DNA from: Collimonas sp. OK412
GTDB taxonomy: Bacteria > Pseudomonadota > Gammaproteobacteria > Burkholderiales > Burkholderiaceae_D
NCBI RefSeq assembly: GCF_900112135.1
Contig: NZ_FOLC01000003.1
Location: 62,001-126,000, forward strand
Direction: 5' to 3'
Length of the DNA: 64,000 nt
The position numbers and the translations under genes are program-made. Position 1 is the stretch's first letter. Each line of letters starts with the position of its first letter. Positions 51,879 to 59,599 of this stretch are shown one piece after another. The notes under the pieces are model-generated. The model did not search any database and had not been told where the DNA came from. It worked only from the letters and a program-made list of their open reading frames with translations.

Positions 51879-53384
51879 ATGAGCGCCATCTATCCCGTCG
51901 CCGACATCCGCAAAATCGAACAGTCCGCCTTGCGCGCGCTGCCGCCGTACAGCCTGATGCAACGCGCCGGCCAGGCGGCGGCGCAAGCGGCCTTGCGCAT
52001 GCTCCCGGGCCCGCCCCATACATCCACGATCCTGGTCCTGGCAGGCCCCGGCAACAACGGCGGCGACGCCCTGGAAGCCGGCGCTGTCCTGGCCAAGGCC
52101 GGCGCCGAAGTGGTGGTGCTGCTCAAAGCCGCACCGTCGCAACTGCCTGCTGACGCCTCCCAGGCGCTGGTCCGCGCCCAGCGGCACGGCGTGCACCTGA
52201 TGCCGCCGGAGCAGTTTGCCGAGATCGACAGCAACCAATGGTCGCTGGTGATCGACGGCCTGTTCGGCATCGGCCTGAGCCGGGCGCTGGATGGCGGCTG
52301 GCGCGGCCTGGTGCAAGCCGTCAACGCCATGGCCTGTCCGGTGCTGGCGCTGGACGTGCCGAGCGGCCTGGATGCCGATACCGGCACCGTGGTGGGCGGC
52401 ACGGCCGGCATCGCTGTCAAGGCCAGCCACACCGTCACGTTCATCGCCGACAAAGCCGGCCTGCACACTGGCGACGGTCCCGATTACGCCGGCCAGGTCG
52501 AAGTAGCGGCGCTGGCCATCGCAGACAGCCATTTCCCCGCGCCGCACATGTGGCTGAGCCAGCCGAGCCTGTTCAGCGACTACCTGCGGCCGCGCCGGCG
52601 CAATTCGCACAAAGGCAGTTTTGGCGATGTCGCCGTGATAGGCGGCGCCGCGGGAATGGCCGGCGCGCCGATCCTGGCGGCGCGCGCCGCCGCCAAGTGC
52701 GGCGCCGGACGGGTGTTTGTCGGCTACCCTGAAAACCCGCCGGCCTACGACAGCGCGCAGCCGGAACTCATGTGCCGCCTCGCCGCCGACCTCGATTTTT
52801 CATCGGCGGTGCTGGTGGTCGGCCCCGGCCTCGGCATGGCCGATACCGCGCTGGCCTTGCTCGGCCGTGCGCTCGATGCGCTCAGCTGGCTGGTGCTGGA
52901 CGCCGACGCCTTGAACCTGCTGGCGCGCCAGCCGCAGCTGCAAACCCAGGCAGCGCAACGCCAGCACGCCGTGCTGATGACGCCGCATCCGCTGGAAGCC
53001 GCGCGCCTGCTGGGTGTCAGCACCAGCGACGTCCAGGTCGACCGTGTCGCCGCCGCCCGCACCCTGGCAAGCCGCTTCAATGCGGTAGTCGTGCTGAAAG
53101 GCGCCGGCAGCGTCATCGCCCGCGCCGATGGCGCAGCGGTAGTCAACTCGACCGGCAACCCTGCCCTGGCCACCGCCGGCAGCGGCGACGTCCTGTCGGG
53201 CATTTGCGGCGCCTTGCTGGCGCAAGGCTGGCCGCAATGGGAAGCGGCGCTGGCGGCCGTATGGCTGCACGGCCGCGCCGCCGATCAGCTGGTAGCGCAA
53301 GGCATCGGGCCAATCGGCTTGAGCGCCAGCGAACTGATCCCGGAAGCCAGGCTGGTGCTGAACCAGCTGCTGCAAGAGCGCTGA
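51879..53384 (+). CDS. nnr: Bifunctional NAD(P)H-hydrate epimerase/dehydratase Nnr
   Basis: 501 residues. The N-terminal epimerase half has GPGNNGGDALEAG; the C-terminal ADP/ATP-dependent dehydratase half has KGSFGDVAVIGGA, PHPLEAARLLG and NPALATAGSGDVLSGICGA. It repairs damaged, hydrated NADH and NADPH. Normal fused architecture and length. Confidence 0.95.
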   Translation: MSAIYPVADIRKIEQSALRALPPYSLMQRAGQAAAQAALRMLPGPPHTSTILVLAGPGNNGGDALEAGAVLAKAGAEVVVLLKAAPSQLPADASQALVRAQRHGVHLMPPEQFAEIDSNQWSLVIDGLFGIGLSRALDGGWRGLVQAVNAMACPVLALDVPSGLDADTGTVVGGTAGIAVKASHTVTFIADKAGLHTGDGPDYAGQVEVAALAIADSHFPAPHMWLSQPSLFSDYLRPRRRNSHKGSFGDVAVIGGAAGMAGAPILAARAAAKCGAGRVFVGYPENPPAYDSAQPELMCRLAADLDFSSAVLVVGPGLGMADTALALLGRALDALSWLVLDADALNLLARQPQLQTQAAQRQHAVLMTPHPLEAARLLGVSTSDVQVDRVAAARTLASRFNAVVVLKGAGSVIARADGAAVVNSTGNPALATAGSGDVLSGICGALLAQGWPQWEAALAAVWLHGRAADQLVAQGIGPIGLSASELIPEARLVLNQLLQER

Positions 53385-53400
53385 CCGGCCGGACCGGCCG

Positions 53401-53973
53401 TCATGCTCCCCAGGGAACCACCGCCACGCCCATCAGCCGGCGATGGAACGTCATCACCAGCAAAGCCAGCAGCAAGCCTGAGATACAGGCAATCACATCG
53501 AATTTCAGCGCCGGCGTAAACGGCTTGTAGCTCTGGCGGCGGATCACGGAAAACAGGCCGACCACGGCATAAGCCAGGAACGCGGAAAACAGCAGCGTGG
53601 CTTTGGCATGCCCGTTCGCCAGCAAATGCACCAAGGCCCAGATCGTCAGGCCAAGCAGCATCGGGTGCCTGACCCAGGCCCGGATATGGCTTTTCATGTT
53701 GGCCGCGGCTAACAAAATGAAACTGACAACCATCGCCAGCGGCGCGGCATGGATTGCGCCGACAGAAGATGCGAACAGTTGCGGCCCGGCCGGCGCCCTG
53801 GCGTATCCGGCCACTACCAGGACCAGCCCCAGTGCGGCCAGCAAGGCGAACAGGCCTTTGTAGCGGTTTTCACCGAAAACGCCGACCAACTGCGCTTTCA
53901 GGGGCGGGACAACGGGAATCAGATGGATGCCGATAAAGAGCAGCAGCCCCAGGCTAAGCATTTCCAAAATCAT
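53401..53973 (-). CDS. NnrU family membrane protein
   Basis: 190 residues with about six membrane helices; MILEMLSLGLLLFIGIHLIPV and the RHPMLLGLTIWALVHLLANG segment identify the NnrU family. The ATG at 53973 has AAGGAGA just before it; a longer upstream frame is rejected. The family is associated with nitrogen-oxide respiration in some organisms but also occurs outside it; here no denitrification genes are adjacent. Convergent with nnr. Confidence 0.85.
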   Translation of the reverse strand: MILEMLSLGLLLFIGIHLIPVVPPLKAQLVGVFGENRYKGLFALLAALGLVLVVAGYARAPAGPQLFASSVGAIHAAPLAMVVSFILLAAANMKSHIRAWVRHPMLLGLTIWALVHLLANGHAKATLLFSAFLAYAVVGLFSVIRRQSYKPFTPALKFDVIACISGLLLALLVMTFHRRLMGVAVVPWGA

Positions 53974-54039
53974 TCTCCTTCCATGACAATCACTCGGCCG
54001 GAATCGCCGCCGGACAGATGTAAGACAGATGTAATGCAA

Positions 54040-54071
54040 AATCCCTCCCGGCGCCGCCGCCGGGAGGGATT
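54040..54071 (-). terminator. Intrinsic terminator of the S46 peptidase gene
   Basis: Perfect 14-bp stem (AATCCCTCCCGGCG and complement) with a 4-nt loop; on the minus strand it is followed by TTTT. The GC-rich stem is typical of a strong terminator. Confidence 0.75.
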
Positions 54072-54126
54072 CATTATAGATACAAACTCACGGCCCCTGG
54101 CGCAGTTCTGCCAGGCCAGCGTGATT

Positions 54127-56184
54127 TCAATGCGCCTGGATTTCCTTGACCAGGTCGGCGCCGCCATAGACCTTGCCCAGCGTTTCCAGGATGGCGCCGC
54201 TATGTACGGCGATCGAGCGGTTATCGCGCGGATCGAACCAGAATGCGCCGCCCAGCGAGTGGATGTTGCCATCGAAAATCAGGCCGACGATCTCACCGTT
54301 GCGATTGATCATCGGGCTGCCGGAATTGCCGCCGATGATGTCGTTGGTGGTGGCAAGGTTGTAGCGTTGCGCCAGGTTCAGCTTGCTCTTGGCGGCGTGC
54401 CAGGAAGCCGGCAAGGCGAACGGGTCGGCGCCGGTGTCACGCTCGAAGGCGCCGCCGATCGTGGTGAACGGCGGGATCTTCTTGTCGCCTTCCTGCCATC
54501 CTTTGACTTCGCCATATGACAGGCGCAAGGTGAAGGTGGCGTCCGGATAAGCGCTGGTGCCTTGCTGGGCAAAACGCGCCTGCGCGATCAGCTCGGAATT
54601 CTTCTGCTGCACGGAATCCACTTCTTTTTCGTAGCGTGCGCGGATCGCCCGCGCAGCCGGATCGAGCGCCATTTCCTGCTTGATGAACGGATCGTCGGAT
54701 TTCAGGATCGCTTCCTTGCCGCCCTGCCACAGCGCCTTGCGCACCGCAGGATCGCCCAGCTTGGTGTGGTCGATCAAGGCGTCGCTGAGCTGTTCAGGCG
54801 ACTGCTTGCCGAGCACCTGCTTCACAAACGGATCGTCGGTGCCGAGCATCTCGCGCAGCTTGGTGAACGAAAGCGACAGCATCACCTTTTCGTATTCCGG
54901 ATATACCGGTGCGGTGGAAAACAACTCTTGTTCCAGCTCCGGCAGCTTGGCGTCGGCATATTCAGGCAAGCGTTCGCCGTTCGGCTTGGCGCGCTCTTCC
55001 GCGCCGCGCACCAAGGCCCGCGCATAACCGGAGTACTTGCTGGAGAAACCGCGGCCGCCTTCGATCAGGCCGTAAGGCGCTTCGATCTGGCGATACGCTT
55101 GCTGCGCCGCCGCTATGGCGTCCCAGGCGCCGCCGACCTTGGCTTGCAGCGCCGGCTGCTTGGCCACGAACTGGCGCAAGGCAGTTTCCTCATCCTGCTT
55201 CTGCTTCATCAGCGCAGGATCCTGCAAGGCGCTCAGGCGTCCGCGAAACGCCTTGTAGGCATTCTCCACGCCGAACAAGGTGTTCTCGGCGTTACGCGCC
55301 GCTTCCGGACTATTCTTGCTGTATTGTTCCAGCACGCCGCGCATTTCCGCCAGCCGGATCAGGTTGTTGACCAGCGTCAGGTCACGCAAGGTAGTCAGCT
55401 GCGACACCGTCAGCTGGCGTTGCGTCGAACCCGGTTGGCCAGTCACGAATACCATCTCGCCTTCTTGCGCGCCGCTTTTGCTGAACGGGAAATAGTTCTC
55501 GATCTTGGCCGGCTTGCCGCCTTCGTAGGCGCGCAGCAGGGTGATGTCGAGGTCATAGCGCGGGAAATTGAAGTTATCCGGGTCGCCGCCAAAGAAGGCC
55601 GCAGCTTTTTCCGGCGCCCACACCAGGCGCGTATCCTGGAAGCGGTGGTATTTGTAAACCTGGTACAGGCCGCCGTGATACAGGTCGACGACGTCGCAGC
55701 GCACGGTTTCCTTGTCGTTGCCGACACAGGCTGAAGTCAGCTTCGCCTTGACCGCATTTTGCGCATTCTTGAATGCCGCGCCGTCCAGGCCCGCGGTGGC
55801 ATTCTTGACTTCGGCCGTGACGTCAGTGATTTGCTCCAGGCGGTTCAATTCGATTTCCGGGCAACTCAGTTCCTGCTCGCGGCCCTTGGCCAGGAAGCCA
55901 TCCTTGATCAGGTTCTTTTTTGCCGTCGACAATTGGTCCAGGCACTCGGAGGCGCAATGGTGATTGGTCATCACCAGCCCATCTTTCGAGACAAAGGATG
56001 CCGAGCAGCCGCCGGCAATCCGCGCCGAGCCCAGCATGGTGCGCTTGATCCAGCCCTCGCTCGGAGTGAATCCGTATTCGGCCTGCATCTTCGCCTTCGG
56101 CAAATTGTCCAACGTCCACATCCCCTCCGCTGCCATCGTCATGCCTGGAACCAGCAGCGCGGCAAAAAGCCAATGAATTCGCAT
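54127..56184 (-). CDS. S46 family dipeptidyl-peptidase
   Basis: 685 residues. A signal peptide (about 1-19, ending TMAAE) is followed by a chymotrypsin-like double-barrel with an inserted helical domain. The catalytic His is in TNHHCAS (His75/His76) and the catalytic Ser in GGNSGSPMI near the C-terminus. S46 peptidases of the DPP7/DPP11 type release dipeptides from peptide N-termini in the periplasm. Single gene, well separated from hmp, with its own terminator. Confidence 0.93.
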   Translation of the reverse strand: MRIHWLFAALLVPGMTMAAEGMWTLDNLPKAKMQAEYGFTPSEGWIKRTMLGSARIAGGCSASFVSKDGLVMTNHHCASECLDQLSTAKKNLIKDGFLAKGREQELSCPEIELNRLEQITDVTAEVKNATAGLDGAAFKNAQNAVKAKLTSACVGNDKETVRCDVVDLYHGGLYQVYKYHRFQDTRLVWAPEKAAAFFGGDPDNFNFPRYDLDITLLRAYEGGKPAKIENYFPFSKSGAQEGEMVFVTGQPGSTQRQLTVSQLTTLRDLTLVNNLIRLAEMRGVLEQYSKNSPEAARNAENTLFGVENAYKAFRGRLSALQDPALMKQKQDEETALRQFVAKQPALQAKVGGAWDAIAAAQQAYRQIEAPYGLIEGGRGFSSKYSGYARALVRGAEERAKPNGERLPEYADAKLPELEQELFSTAPVYPEYEKVMLSLSFTKLREMLGTDDPFVKQVLGKQSPEQLSDALIDHTKLGDPAVRKALWQGGKEAILKSDDPFIKQEMALDPAARAIRARYEKEVDSVQQKNSELIAQARFAQQGTSAYPDATFTLRLSYGEVKGWQEGDKKIPPFTTIGGAFERDTGADPFALPASWHAAKSKLNLAQRYNLATTNDIIGGNSGSPMINRNGEIVGLIFDGNIHSLGGAFWFDPRDNRSIAVHSGAILETLGKVYGGADLVKEIQAH

Positions 56185-56271
56185 CGTCTTCCCTATCAGT
56201 AATGAATTTTTAGGAGTGAAACATTACCACATCGAAACACGGTGCGTCATCATCGGCTGGCGCCGCATTGC

Positions 56272-57498
56272 CTATTGCAAATGCTGCAGCAGCGACGGAC
56301 CAAACACTTCCTGCCGGATCTGGTGCGCTGCCACGCCGCGCGCCAGCAAGGCATCGCGCTGGACCTGCATGAATGGTGCCGGTCCGCACAAGAAGTAGGA
56401 ACCGTCATGCGGCAGCAAGGCGTCCGGCAGTTGCGCCAGCTGCAGATAACCCTGCTGCTGGTAATCCTTTTGCGGCCGATCGTCGGCGCCCGGTTTTTCG
56501 TAGGCGATGTGCGAACGTATCTGGCCATGGCGGCGGCGCAAGCTGTTCAATTCACCCTTTAGCGGATGGTGGCGGCCGTTCAGCGCGGCATACAGGAAAT
56601 TGACCGGCCGCTGCGGACTCTGCTGCAGGCTGCCATGCAGCATGCTCATCATCGGCGTGACGCCGACGCCGGCGCTGATCAGCACCAGCGGCCTGCGGTC
56701 TTCTTGCGCCAGGACAAAATCTCCGCATGGCGGACTGACCTGCAGTACATCGCCCTCATGGTATTCATCGTGCAGCAGGTTCGACACCAGGCCGGCCGGA
56801 TAAGGACCGTCTGCGGCGACGTTCTCCGGCTCGCGCTTGACGCTGATGCGCCAGTGGCCATTGTCCGGCGCATCGGACAAGCTGTACTGGCGCAATTGGC
56901 GCAGGGCCAGCTGTTCGATATCCACCGCGACGCTGATGTACTGGCCTGGCTGGAAGGCCGGCAGCACGCTGCCGTCGGTGGCGCGCAGATAGAAAGAGGT
57001 CACGCTGTCGCTCTCCTTTTGTTTGCGGGCCACGGTGACCGAGAGATATTCGCCAGGCGCGATGCCATGCGCCTGGTACTGCTTGCGTTCTTCCGCAACC
57101 AGGGCCGCGGCCAGCAAGCCATAGGCTTCGGCCCAGGCTGCCAGCAGTTCCGGCGTGGCCGCCGCGCCAAGGATTTCCGCAATCGCATCCAGCAAGTGTT
57201 TGCCGACGATCGGATAGTGCGCTTCGCTGATCCCCAGGCTTACATGCTTTTGCACGATACGGCTGATCACCGGCGCCAGCGCTTCGGGATTATCGATGTT
57301 GGCGGCGTAGGCGAAAATAGCGGCTGCCAGGGCCTGCTGCTGCGTGCCGGCCTGCTGGTTAGGCATGTTGAACATGTTCTTGAGCTCAGGATGAGCGGCA
57401 AACAGGCCCTGGTAGAAGCAACGGCTGATGGCGACACCCTGCTCGCGCAAGACGGGAACGGAAGCAACGATATAAGGACGGGAAATGGCGGAAATCAT
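56272..57498 (-). CDS. hmp: Flavohaemoglobin Hmp (nitric oxide dioxygenase)
   Basis: 408 residues. It oxidises NO to nitrate using O2 and NADPH. The globin domain (1-~145) has Tyr29, Gln53 and the proximal His85 (VQKHVSLG), matching E. coli Hmp numbering. The reductase domain has RQYSLSD (FAD) and SAGVGVTPMMSML (NAD(P)H). Preceded by a NsrR-type operator and by its own promoter beyond the nsrR terminator. Confidence 0.97.
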   Translation of the reverse strand: MISAISRPYIVASVPVLREQGVAISRCFYQGLFAAHPELKNMFNMPNQQAGTQQQALAAAIFAYAANIDNPEALAPVISRIVQKHVSLGISEAHYPIVGKHLLDAIAEILGAAATPELLAAWAEAYGLLAAALVAEERKQYQAHGIAPGEYLSVTVARKQKESDSVTSFYLRATDGSVLPAFQPGQYISVAVDIEQLALRQLRQYSLSDAPDNGHWRISVKREPENVAADGPYPAGLVSNLLHDEYHEGDVLQVSPPCGDFVLAQEDRRPLVLISAGVGVTPMMSMLHGSLQQSPQRPVNFLYAALNGRHHPLKGELNSLRRRHGQIRSHIAYEKPGADDRPQKDYQQQGYLQLAQLPDALLPHDGSYFLCGPAPFMQVQRDALLARGVAAHQIRQEVFGPSLLQHLQ

Positions 57499-57510
57499 AT
57501 AAACACTCCT

Positions 57511-57535
57511 ATTGTTACATTTAAAATACTACAAT
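57511..57535 (-). promoter_or_regulatory. NsrR operator of hmp
   Basis: 25-bp imperfect palindrome with ATTGT/ACAAT ends around ATTTAAAAT. It lies 13 bp upstream of the hmp start and agrees at 21 of 25 positions with the site in front of nsrR (58076-58100). Strongly suggests direct NO-responsive control. Confidence 0.75.
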
Positions 57536-57541
57536 TAATCC

Positions 57542-57570
57542 AAAAAAATGCGCCCTGCCTTGGCGGGCGC
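57542..57570 (-). terminator. Intrinsic terminator between nsrR and hmp
   Basis: On the minus strand GCGCCC...GGGCGC (57570-57550) is followed by ATTTTTTT. It ends the nsrR transcript, so hmp needs its own promoter. Confidence 0.8.
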
Positions 57571-57582
57571 CCGGTTATCGCA

Positions 57583-58029
57583 TCAGTGCACCGGCATCGG
57601 CTGGAACTGCATGCGTGCAATCGTGCTTGAAGTCGGCGGCATGACCAGCTCCGCCAGGTTGTGCCGGTTCATGCCGGCATAAAATTCCTGCTGGCCGATA
57701 TCCAGCACCCGTTTCAGGTGGCAGCTGCCGCGCAAGACGCAAGGCGGCTTGTCGCAATCGACCAGGCCGCCGTCTCCTTCCAGCGCGCTGAGAATATCGC
57801 CCAGGTGCAGGCTCGCCGGCGCTTGCGCCAGCCGCAGGCCGCCGTTGCGGCCCGGCGTAGCGCTGATCCAGCCCAGCTTGACCAGGCGGTTGACCACCTT
57901 GTTCAGGTGGTTCTTCGGCACGTCAAAATAATTCGCCAGCTCGCCGACGGTAATCACGCCTTGTTCCGGCGTCGCTGCCAGGTACATCAGGACGCGCAAG
58001 CCGAAGTCGGTGAATTTGGTGAATTGCAT
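57583..58029 (-). CDS. nsrR: NsrR, Rrf2-family nitric oxide-sensing repressor
   Basis: 148 residues. The Rrf2 winged helix (VGELANYFDVPKNHLNKVVNRLV) is followed by the cluster-binding loop with Cys92, Cys97 and Cys103 (C-x4-C-x5-C), the same spacing as E. coli NsrR. The cluster reacts with NO and releases DNA. hmp lies just downstream. Operators with the same form lie in front of both genes, so nsrR is autoregulated. Confidence 0.94.
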   Translation of the reverse strand: MQFTKFTDFGLRVLMYLAATPEQGVITVGELANYFDVPKNHLNKVVNRLVKLGWISATPGRNGGLRLAQAPASLHLGDILSALEGDGGLVDCDKPPCVLRGSCHLKRVLDIGQQEFYAGMNRHNLAELVMPPTSSTIARMQFQPMPVH

Positions 58030-58067
58030 GGTTATCTTTCCTGCTGAAAATGGACTGCGTTGCCGTC

Positions 58068-58102
58068 ATCATATTATTGTTGCATTTAAAAAGCAACAAT
58101 AA
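58068..58102 (-). promoter_or_regulatory. nsrR promoter with overlapping NsrR operator
   Basis: On the minus strand, TTGCTT (58096-58091), 17 bp and TATGAT (58073-58068) form a good sigma70 promoter. A palindrome with 10-bp perfect arms, TTATTGTTGC (58074-58083) and GCAACAATAA (58093-58102), covers the -35 and spacer, so a bound repressor would exclude RNA polymerase. Confidence 0.75.
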
Positions 58103-58191
58103 GATAGGAAACAAAAACACATTTGTTGACGGCAATACCTCTTCCAAAATACTTAATGAATATTTATGTTTTTCACAAAAAACAAAATGTC

Positions 58192-58220
58192 TTGACGTAC
58201 TTCTCCTATGACGCCAATAT
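58192..58220 (+). promoter_or_regulatory. Possible promoter of the chaperone-usher cluster
   Basis: TTGACG (58192-58197), 17 bp, CAATAT (58215-58220), about 120 bp before the first pilus gene. The -10 is weak, so this is tentative. The rest of 58030-58340 holds the nsrR operator and AT-rich sequence; no other feature seen. Confidence 0.35.
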
Positions 58221-58340
58221 GAACAAAAGAAAACATTTCCCAAAGGAAAATATTGAGAGAGAGGATGCCGTATTGAATGAATGTCCAGTCGACTGCCTGG
58301 GCTTTCGCAACACAATAAAATGTCAATAGGGAGATTTGCC

Positions 58341-58859
58341 ATGAAAAGGTTTGTTCGGAATGGTATTTTGATTATTGCATCGACAACTATCTGTAGCGGC
58401 GCTTCGGCGGCCACCGCCACTGCCACCATGACCAATACGGTCACCATCAGCAATAGTTGCAGCATCTCCACCCTGGGCTTCACGACGACCTACGATCCCA
58501 TCGTCGCCAACGCCACCACCAACCAGGACGTGACTGCCAGCGTCACCACCACCTGCACCATCGGCGCCTCCCCCGTGATTACCCTGGGACAAGGCGCAAA
58601 CGCCGATACCGGTTCGACCGACGCCATACCGCTGCGTCGCCTGAGCAGCGGCGGCGGCACCCCGGTTTTCCTCAACTACAGTCTGTTCTCTGACTCCGGC
58701 CGCACCGTCACCTGGGGCAACACGGTTGCCACCGCGCCTGCGGCAGTCACCGCTACGGGCAGCGCCACGCCGGTCACCATTTACGCCCGGGTGCCGTCCG
58801 GCCAGTCTGTCAAAGCAGCGACTTATATCGATACCGTAGTCGCTACCGTCACCTTTTAG
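58341..58859 (+). CDS. Spore coat U-domain pilin (CsuA/B-like major subunit)
   Basis: 172 residues. A signal peptide (about 1-24, ending ASA) precedes an SCPU domain with the typical NSCSIST start, LNYSLFSDSGRTVTWGN in the middle and YIDTVVATVTF at the C-terminus. SCPU proteins form archaic chaperone-usher (Csu-type) pili through donor-strand exchange. GGGAG lies before ATG 58341; upstream in-frame ATGs are rejected. First of four genes. Confidence 0.85.
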   Translation: MKRFVRNGILIIASTTICSGASAATATATMTNTVTISNSCSISTLGFTTTYDPIVANATTNQDVTASVTTTCTIGASPVITLGQGANADTGSTDAIPLRRLSSGGGTPVFLNYSLFSDSGRTVTWGNTVATAPAAVTATGSATPVTIYARVPSGQSVKAATYIDTVVATVTF

Positions 58860-58867
58860 GGCGGCCG

Positions 58868-59599
58868 ATGATGCCCAAGCTAAAGCAATGGCTGGCTGTT
58901 GCTTTTGTTTTGTGCCTGGTCTTTGCACAAGATACAAGCGCAGCCTCGTTTAACGTCAATCCGATCGGTTTCGACCTGAGCGTGGAACGCGCTTCCGGCG
59001 TGCTGCAAATCAAGAACACCGGCAATGAGCCGGTGCGGATACAGGTCGGCGCCGTCGACTGGAGCACCGATGGCCGCCAGGAAGTGATGGCGGATACTGA
59101 AGCCCTGCTGTTGAATCCGCCAATCTTTGCATTGGAGCCGGGACAAATCCAGTACCTGCGCTTCGGCGTGCGCCAACCGGTCAGTTCGGCAACCGAAAAG
59201 AGCTACCGGCTGCTGATCGATGAAGTACCGCCCAGCGGGCCGCAGGCACCGGGCTTGAAGACTTTGCTGAGAGTCAGTATTCCCGTGTTTATCGCGCCGC
59301 AAAAGAAACAGGAAAAAATCTCCTGGCAATTAAAGCATGACAACAACGGCCTGCAGCTGGTGGCCGCCAACGACGGCAATGTCCATGCCAAGATCATCCG
59401 CGTCCAGATCAGCAACAGCGACGGCAAGGACGGTCTGCAAATCGGCACACCTGCCTACGTATTGCCGGGACAGCACAAACAATGGTCTTTGGCGAACGGG
59501 AAGATCCACGCCGGACCGGTCCGGCTGCAAATTCAAACAGACAAGGGCGAGCTTGAAGAACATCTCATGCTGGAGGCTGACCAAGTATCTAGCCGCTAG
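58868..59599 (+). CDS. Periplasmic pilus chaperone (PapD/CsuC-like)
   Basis: 243 residues. A signal peptide (ending TSA) is followed by two immunoglobulin-like domains. The family hallmarks are VNPIGFDLS near the start of the mature chain, LRFGVRQPV in the F1-G1 region, and YRLLIDEVP. It holds pilin subunits for the usher. Starts 8 bp after the pilin stop. The usher start lies inside its 3' end. Confidence 0.9.
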   Translation: MMPKLKQWLAVAFVLCLVFAQDTSAASFNVNPIGFDLSVERASGVLQIKNTGNEPVRIQVGAVDWSTDGRQEVMADTEALLLNPPIFALEPGQIQYLRFGVRQPVSSATEKSYRLLIDEVPPSGPQAPGLKTLLRVSIPVFIAPQKKQEKISWQLKHDNNGLQLVAANDGNVHAKIIRVQISNSDGKDGLQIGTPAYVLPGQHKQWSLANGKIHAGPVRLQIQTDKGELEEHLMLEADQVSSR

